A stretch of 19,265 nt of DNA from Faecimorpha sp963627615 (lineage in GTDB: Bacteria; Bacillota; Clostridia; Lachnospirales; Bianqueaceae). The notes beneath the pieces were generated by a model. The model had not been told where the DNA came from, did not search any database, and saw only the letters and a program-made list of their open reading frames with translations. Below are positions 15,200 through 19,265 of this stretch, piece after piece. Both the position numbers and the translations under genes were made by a program. Positions within the stretch are counted from its first letter, which is position 1. Every line of letters begins with the position of its first letter. The stretch covers positions 1-19,265 of the forward strand of contig CAVGBV010000050.1 in assembly GCA_963627615.1 (NCBI GenBank). The letters run 5' to 3'.

Positions 15200-16567
15200 A
15201 TGAGAAAAAAGCTCGTCCGTAAGGACGTGATTATGACAGAAGGAAATATCTGGAAGCAGCTGCTGTGGTTTGCTTTGCCCTTATTGGTGGGCAACCTGTT
15301 TCAGCAGCTCTACAATACGGTGGACAGCATTATTGTCGGTAATTTTGTCGGAAAAGAAGCGCTGGCGGCGGTAGGGACCAATGACAGTCTGATCAATACG
15401 CTGATTGGCTTTTTTTCCGGAATGGCAACGGGAGCGGGGGTTGTCATTTCACAGTATTATGGCGCGCGGGATGATGAAAATGTACATAAAGCGGTTCATA
15501 CGACCATCGCTATGACCTTTTTGATGGCAGTTCTCTTTACGGCTTTAGGAATTCTTATGGTAGATCCGATGCTTCGGCTGATGGGGACGCCGGATGATGT
15601 CATGCCGCAGGCAAAGAGCTATCTGACCATTTATTTTGCCGGAGTCATCGGCCTGATGTTTTATAATATGAGTGCCGGAATCCTGCGGGCGGTAGGAGAT
15701 TCCCAGCGGCCGCTGTATTTTCTGATTGTATCGGCACTGATTAATACCGTTCTGGATCTGGTTTTCGTCGTTTGCTTCCATTGGGGCGTTGCCGGTGTGG
15801 CTTACGCGACCATCATCGCTCAGGGAGTATCCGCTGTGCTGGCACTGCGGGCCCTACGAAAAGAGAAAGGGGTATATCGTCTTATTTGGAAAAAGGTGCG
15901 GATCGATTGGCCCATGCTGAAGAAGATTGTTCTGGTGGGTCTGCCCTCCGCGTTGCAGATGGCGATCACTTCCTTCTCCAACGTATTCGTACAGTCCTAT
16001 ATCAACGAGTTCGGTTCGGCCTGCATGGCGGGCTGGTCCTCTTATGGCAAGATTGATAAATTCTGTATGCTGCCGATTCAAAGCGTATCACTTGCGATTA
16101 CAACCTTTGTCGGGCAGAATTTGGGCGCCAATCAGGTGGAGCGTGCGAAAAAAGGCTCTCGTATAGCGCTTCTCATGTCTGTAACGATGACGATCATCAT
16201 CATGATTCCGATCATGACCTTTGCGCCGCAGCTTGTAGCGCTCTTCAATCAGGAGCCGGAAGTGATGCAGTACGGCAGCATGTTTTTGCGGTTGATGATG
16301 CCATTCTTTGTATGCACCTGCACCAATCAGATCTATGCGGGGTCGCTGCGCGGCGCGGGCGATACCAAGGCTCCTATGATTATCATGATGAGCTGTTTTA
16401 TCCTCTTCCGGCAGATCTATCTGTTTGTAATCGACAAGCTGACGCACTCCATCATCCTGGTGGCACTGGGATATCCGTTTGGCTGGATTCTGTGCAGCAT
16501 CATAATTTATCTGTATTATCGATTCAGCCACTGGGAAAAACACAGAATCGTCGTGTCAGAACAGTAA
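15200..16567 (+). CDS. MATE family efflux transporter
   Basis: This 455-residue protein is a single-module MATE pump of standard length. It has the typical opening MTEGNIWKQLLWFALPLLVGNLFQQLYNTVDSIIVGNFVG, about 12 hydrophobic helices and the second-half repeat LVGLPSALQMAITSFSNVFVQSYI. It exports cationic compounds against a Na+ or H+ gradient; the cargo is not readable. The ATG at 15200 has GGGAAG 11 bases upstream. An in-frame ATG at 15233 would begin directly at MTEG, and its AAGGA is partly held in a small hairpin, so the true start is not settled. It diverges from hcp. Unlike the MATE gene at 3287 it has no kinase tail. Confidence 0.93.
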   Translation: MRKKLVRKDVIMTEGNIWKQLLWFALPLLVGNLFQQLYNTVDSIIVGNFVGKEALAAVGTNDSLINTLIGFFSGMATGAGVVISQYYGARDDENVHKAVHTTIAMTFLMAVLFTALGILMVDPMLRLMGTPDDVMPQAKSYLTIYFAGVIGLMFYNMSAGILRAVGDSQRPLYFLIVSALINTVLDLVFVVCFHWGVAGVAYATIIAQGVSAVLALRALRKEKGVYRLIWKKVRIDWPMLKKIVLVGLPSALQMAITSFSNVFVQSYINEFGSACMAGWSSYGKIDKFCMLPIQSVSLAITTFVGQNLGANQVERAKKGSRIALLMSVTMTIIIMIPIMTFAPQLVALFNQEPEVMQYGSMFLRLMMPFFVCTCTNQIYAGSLRGAGDTKAPMIIMMSCFILFRQIYLFVIDKLTHSIILVALGYPFGWILCSIIIYLYYRFSHWEKHRIVVSEQ

Positions 16568-16584
16568 AAAACGAAAATTTTATA

Positions 16585-16613
16585 TGGACGGGTTTTTCAG
16601 GCTGTGTTATAAT
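16585..16613 (+). promoter_or_regulatory. Promoter of ddh
   Basis: TGGACG (16585-16590), a 17-base spacer and TATAAT (16608-16613) preceded by TGT make an extended -10 promoter. AAAGGAAG lies just before the ddh ATG. No terminator separates ddh from the upstream MATE gene, so read-through is also possible. Confidence 0.72.
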
Positions 16614-16648
16614 AGCTTCGTACTTTCAAAAAAGAAAGGAAGAAGAGC

Positions 16649-17635
16649 ATGAGTATTCGTATTGGTATTATGGGTTATGGCAATCTGGGACGCGGCGTAG
16701 AGTGCGCGATCCTTCAGAATCCGGATATGGAGCTTACAGCAGTATTTACCCGCAGAGATCCGGCAGCGGTTCAGTTGAAGACGGCCGGTGTAAAGGTATA
16801 TCCGGCAGAGATGGCGGCGAAAATGCAGGATCAGCTGGATGTATTGATCCTTTGCGGCGGCAGTGCGACAGATTTGCCTGTACAGACTCCGGAATATGCG
16901 CGTATGTTTAATGTGATCGACAGCTTCGACACGCACGCCAGAATCCCGGAACATTTTGAACAGGTAGACCGGGCGGCCAAAGAAGGCGGAAAAACAGCGA
17001 TTATATCAGTAGGCTGGGATCCGGGCATGTTTTCTTTGAATCGTGTATATGCTGACGCGATCTTACCGGAGGGCAGCACCTATACGTTCTGGGGAAAGGG
17101 CGTCAGTCAGGGCCATTCCGACGCGATCCGGCGAATCGAGGGTGTTGTAGACGCAAGACAGTATACAGTGCCAGTAGAATCCGCGTTGGAGGCAGTTCGC
17201 GCCGGACAGAATCCGGAACTTACCACCCGTGAAAAGCATACCCGGGAGTGTTATGTTGTCGCGGCGGAAGGAGCGGACAAAGTGCGGATTGAAAAAGAGA
17301 TCAAAACGATGCCGAACTATTTTGATGAATATGATACGACGGTACATTTCATCAGTCTGGAGGAGTTAAAGCGGGATCACAGTGAGCTGCCGCATGGTGG
17401 TTTTGTAATCCGCAGCGGTCAGACCGGGATGGAGAAGGAGCATCATCATGTCGTAGAGTACAGCCTCAAGCTGGACTCCAATCCGGAGTTTACGTCCAGC
17501 ATTTTGGTAGCCTATGCGAGAGCGGCCTACCGTTTGTCTCAGGAAGGAGCACACGGCTGCAAGACAGTATTGGATGTTCCGCCGGCATATCTGAGCAGTA
17601 AGGATGGAGCGCAGCTCCGTAAGAGCCTTTTATAA
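16649..17635 (+). CDS. ddh: meso-Diaminopimelate dehydrogenase
   Basis: The 328-residue protein starts with a Rossmann motif (IRIGIMGYGNLGRG, residues 3-16). It shows the family marks FTRRDP, GGSATDLPVQTPEYA, NVIDSFDTH, SVGWDPGMFSLNR, FWGKGVSQGHSDAIRRI and HGGFVIRSG. It makes meso-diaminopimelate in one NADPH- and ammonia-dependent step from tetrahydrodipicolinate, bypassing the acetylase or succinylase routes; the product feeds lysine and peptidoglycan. It is a cytosolic dimer. It has its own promoter and lies four bases before the YgjP-like gene's likely start. No other lysine gene is adjacent. Confidence 0.95.
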   Translation: MSIRIGIMGYGNLGRGVECAILQNPDMELTAVFTRRDPAAVQLKTAGVKVYPAEMAAKMQDQLDVLILCGGSATDLPVQTPEYARMFNVIDSFDTHARIPEHFEQVDRAAKEGGKTAIISVGWDPGMFSLNRVYADAILPEGSTYTFWGKGVSQGHSDAIRRIEGVVDARQYTVPVESALEAVRAGQNPELTTREKHTRECYVVAAEGADKVRIEKEIKTMPNYFDEYDTTVHFISLEELKRDHSELPHGGFVIRSGQTGMEKEHHHVVEYSLKLDSNPEFTSSILVAYARAAYRLSQEGAHGCKTVLDVPPAYLSSKDGAQLRKSLL

Positions 17636-17639
17636 TAGG

Positions 17640-18131
17640 ATGAGAAAAATCATAGAATACAAAAAGATTCGTGGGGTCTACATGCGTGTGGACCCCACGA
17701 ATCAGGTTATACGGATTAGTGCGCCATACGGGTTTCCATCAGAAGAGATTGATCGTATGGTAGCTCAGAAAAAAGAGTGGATTGACCGGCAGCTTGCGAA
17801 AGCGTCCGTACGGACTTTACCGGAAAATGCGGAGGACATCCTGCGGGAACGTCTTCAGCGGCTGATTCCCCTCTATGAGAAGAGGATGGGGCTGCACGCG
17901 GCCTCCTATACGATCAGAGATATGAAAACACGCTGGGGAAGCTGTACACCGAAAACAGGCCGGATCCGCCTGAATTTACAGCTGGCGGGGTACCCGGAAG
18001 CCTGCCTGGAATACGTTCTGGTACATGAATTGGCACATCTGAGGATTCCCAATCATAGTCCTGCTTTCTGGAAATTGGTGGAGAAATACGTCCCCAACTG
18101 GAAGGAGATACGGCGTCAACTTCGCGGATAG
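17640..18131 (+). CDS. YgjP-like (DUF45/SprT-type) zinc metallopeptidase
   Basis: The product is a small metalloprotein with the family's C-terminal zinc site: HELAHLRIPNHSPAFW (HExxH with a third His) followed by PNWKEIRRQLRG. The middle shows MKTRWGSCTPKTGRIRLNLQL, a hallmark of YgjP/DUF45 proteins. The N-terminal half is the usual beta-rich region and WI-containing helix (KKEWIDRQ). I take the ATG at 17640, four bases after the ddh stop, because MRKIIEYKK matches the usual N-terminus. The in-frame ATG at 17604 would add 12 residues read from ddh. Neither has a good ribosome site, so translation probably depends on ddh. Codons 10-21 form a perfect 13-bp hairpin. The cellular substrate is unknown. 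Confidence 0.85.
   Translation: MRKIIEYKKIRGVYMRVDPTNQVIRISAPYGFPSEEIDRMVAQKKEWIDRQLAKASVRTLPENAEDILRERLQRLIPLYEKRMGLHAASYTIRDMKTRWGSCTPKTGRIRLNLQLAGYPEACLEYVLVHELAHLRIPNHSPAFWKLVEKYVPNWKEIRRQLRG
17661..17703 (-). terminator. Perfect 13-bp hairpin with minus-strand T-tract inside the YgjP-like gene
   Basis: GATTCGTGGGGTC (17666-17678) pairs perfectly with GACCCCACGAATC (17691-17703) across a 12-base loop. On the minus strand the stem runs straight into TTTTTGTATT, the form of an intrinsic terminator; on the plus strand AGGTTATACGG follows, with no T-tract. The only minus-strand gene that could feed it is trhA, whose stop is about 440 bases away. If used, it would end a trhA transcript antisense to nearly all of the YgjP-like gene. 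Confidence 0.6.
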
Positions 18132-18142
18132 AGACTTTCGCC

Positions 18143-18811
18143 TCAGATTACATACAGATAGATGGAGAAGAAATGCAGAATGCTGCCAGCCAGCACAAAG
18201 AAATGCCAGACGGAATGCATATAGCGTTTTTTGCTGCCGATGGCATAGAGAATGACGCCCAGAGAATAGGCGACACCGCCCGCAACAAGAAGCATCAGTC
18301 CAGGAAAGGCCAGAGAAGCCATCAGGGGACGGAAAGCAAAGATGACGGCCCAGCCCATGGCCAGATAGCAGGCAACAGATATTTTGCTGAATTTCTCAAG
18401 ATCGATCGCGTTTAACGTGATTCCCAAAATGGCAGAAGCCCAGATGATGCCGAACAGAACCCAGCCGGTCGCTCCGGACAGGGAGACCAGCGTATAAGGA
18501 GCGTAGGTTCCGGCGATCAGTAGGAATACGCTGCAATGGTCAAATACACGGAATACACGCTTGGCCTTATTCGGCTTCAGGGCATGATAGATGCAGGACA
18601 TCGTATAGAGGATAATCAGAGAGATTCCGTAAACGATACTGGCTGCCAGAGCCGCTCCGCTTCCGTGAATGGCACTTCGGACGATGCACATGGTCAGACC
18701 GGCAACAGAAAGCAGTGCGCCAATACCGTGCGAGATGGAGCTGACCAGTTCTTCTCCCAGAGTGTATTTAGGAATAGAGATCTTATGTGGTGTAACAGAT
18801 TGTGCTGTCAT
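18143..18811 (-). CDS. trhA: Hemolysin III family (TrhA/YqfA, PAQR-like) membrane protein
   Basis: The 222-residue product has seven hydrophobic segments. Its polar motifs are those of the PAQR/hemolysin III superfamily: SSISHGIGALLSVAG, SCIYHALKPNK, FDHCSVFLLIAGTYAPYTL and the final HSVWHFFVLAGSILHFFSIYLY, where Ser, His and Asp residues form the expected metal site. Despite the name, bacterial members are linked to membrane lipid and fluidity balance rather than proven lysis. I chose the ATG at 18811 because AAAGG (18825-18821) is nine bases upstream; the earlier ATG at 18820 directly abuts it. Its stop is 11 bases from the convergent YgjP-like stop, with no terminator between them. Confidence 0.9.
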   Translation of the reverse strand: MTAQSVTPHKISIPKYTLGEELVSSISHGIGALLSVAGLTMCIVRSAIHGSGAALAASIVYGISLIILYTMSCIYHALKPNKAKRVFRVFDHCSVFLLIAGTYAPYTLVSLSGATGWVLFGIIWASAILGITLNAIDLEKFSKISVACYLAMGWAVIFAFRPLMASLAFPGLMLLVAGGVAYSLGVILYAIGSKKRYMHSVWHFFVLAGSILHFFSIYLYVI

Positions 18812-18862
18812 AACTATCATCCTTTCATGTGGTAATTAAAACTATGTGTTGAGCATGATGAT

Positions 18863-18891
18863 ATTATATACCACGGTATTTAAAAATGCAA
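18863..18891 (-). promoter_or_regulatory. Promoter of trhA
   Basis: On the minus strand TTGCAT (18891-18886), 17 bases, then TATAAT (18868-18863) form a strong promoter about 50 bases before the start. It diverges from the promoter of the HelD-like gene within a 205-base space. Confidence 0.82.
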
Positions 18892-18910
18892 TAGCTTTTT
18901 AAAATAAAGT

Positions 18911-18939
18911 TTGGTATTCTACAAAAAACATGATACAAT
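18911..18939 (+). promoter_or_regulatory. Promoter of the HelD-like gene
   Basis: TTGGTA (18911-18916), a 17-base spacer and TACAAT (18934-18939) make a fair promoter. The leader to the ATG is about 70 bases. AAGGAGG at 19002-19008 is the ribosome site, with a second purine-rich AGGAGG at 18991-18996. Confidence 0.65.
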
Positions 18940-19016
18940 AAAGAACGGCAAAAATAACGTCCGTGCTGGTCTATCAAGATACCGACGGGCAGGAGGAAGA
19001 CAAGGAGGCGAAAGAA

Positions 19017-19265
19017 ATGAGTTTGAACACTCGTGAACAGGAAGAAAAGCATCTGAAAGAGACGCTGAAGACGATCGACGGCCATATTGAAAAGTATTCG
19101 GCAGAGGTGGCGGCGTTGAGGGAGTATAATCAGGAACTCTATGACACCTATCGTTCTACCGACTCCGAGATGCACAATGAATTGGTGGTGGGCTTGAGCT
19201 GGGAGGAGCAGGTTCGTTTCCTGCTGCGTCAAAATCGTTTGGCGGCGCAAAAACCCTATTTCGGC
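19017..19265 (+). CDS. N-terminus of a HelD-like RNA polymerase recycling motor/UvrD-type helicase (3' partial)
   Basis: Eighty-three codons are present before the window ends. They encode a charged coiled-coil-like start (REQEEKHLKETLKTIDGHIEKYSAEVAALREYNQEL), then LSWEEQVRFLLRQNRLAAQKPYFG. This pattern, a long helical arm followed by a KPYFG-type turn into the first beta elements, is what I associate with the Gram-positive HelD proteins, which free stalled RNA polymerase from DNA with ATP. No ATPase motif is in view, so the call rests on the N-terminus alone. The ATG is placed by AAGGAGG eight bases upstream. The frame is also open back to a GTG at 18963, but that has no ribosome site. Confidence 0.6.
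   Translation, partial: MSLNTREQEEKHLKETLKTIDGHIEKYSAEVAALREYNQELYDTYRSTDSEMHNELVVGLSWEEQVRFLLRQNRLAAQKPYFG

Noticed and set aside
18963..19016. GTG upstream start for the HelD-like gene
   Set aside because: It has no ribosome site, and AAGGAGG sits eight bases before ATG 19017.
1..19265. CRISPR arrays, tRNA/rRNA genes, insertion sequences, phage genes, riboswitches
   Set aside because: I found no repeat-spacer pattern, cloverleaf, transposase, integrase or known riboswitch core on reading both strands. Weak riboswitches or small RNAs could be missed without covariance searches.

Overview
This window reads as chromosome of a gut-type Clostridia bacterium, most likely a Lachnospiraceae-like member. 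The evidence is intermediate base composition, strong AAGGAGG-type ribosome sites, consensus sigma-A promoters, and a gene set of this kind: an aldo/keto reductase with two ferredoxin-type clusters, class I hybrid cluster protein, ThyX, meso-diaminopimelate dehydrogenase, two MATE pumps, a BlaI/M56 pair and the start of a HelD-like motor. I saw no phage, IS, CRISPR, tRNA or rRNA sequence, and no gap over 300 bases lacks a gene.

Layout. 1-826: a broken aldo/keto reductase with an apparent out-of-frame internal deletion near 150-165. 889-3122 (minus): a BlaI-type repressor and a BlaR1-like M56 membrane metalloprotease, overlapping by ATGA, behind a promoter with two TACA-N2-TGTA operators. The M56 protein carries a beta-rich outer domain instead of a penicillin-binding domain. 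3287-5227 (plus), divergent from the repressor: a MATE transporter fused to a cytidylate-kinase-like domain. Next come a TetR regulator with a consensus promoter and its terminator, then a DUF4097-type lipoprotein that looks cut short where it meets a YoaP-type acetyltransferase gene. A bidirectional terminator separates these from a minus-strand pair at 7381-8720 (an AAC(6')-like acetyltransferase and an N-acetylneuraminate lyase-like aldolase, TAATG overlap).

8844-13316 (plus) is a compact three-gene operon of unusual content: trmO (tRNA modification), a 1048-residue GH106-like glycosidase with no export signal, and thyX. A terminator shared with convergent hcp (13356-15026, minus) closes it. 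A second MATE gene is divergent from hcp. Then follow ddh and a YgjP-like metallopeptidase, convergent with a hemolysin III/TrhA membrane protein only 11 bases away. The only good minus-strand terminator found for trhA lies inside the 5' end of the YgjP-like gene. The window ends in the first 83 codons of a HelD-like gene.

Points most worth attention: (1) the MATE-kinase fusion beside a BlaI/M56 sensor system with a non-beta-lactam sensor domain; (2) the trmO-GH106-thyX operon; (3) the antisense-directed hairpin in the YgjP-like gene; (4) two apparent deletion junctions, at about 155 and 6547, which may be real gene decay or assembly errors. All family calls come from reading translated sequence by eye; no searches were run.
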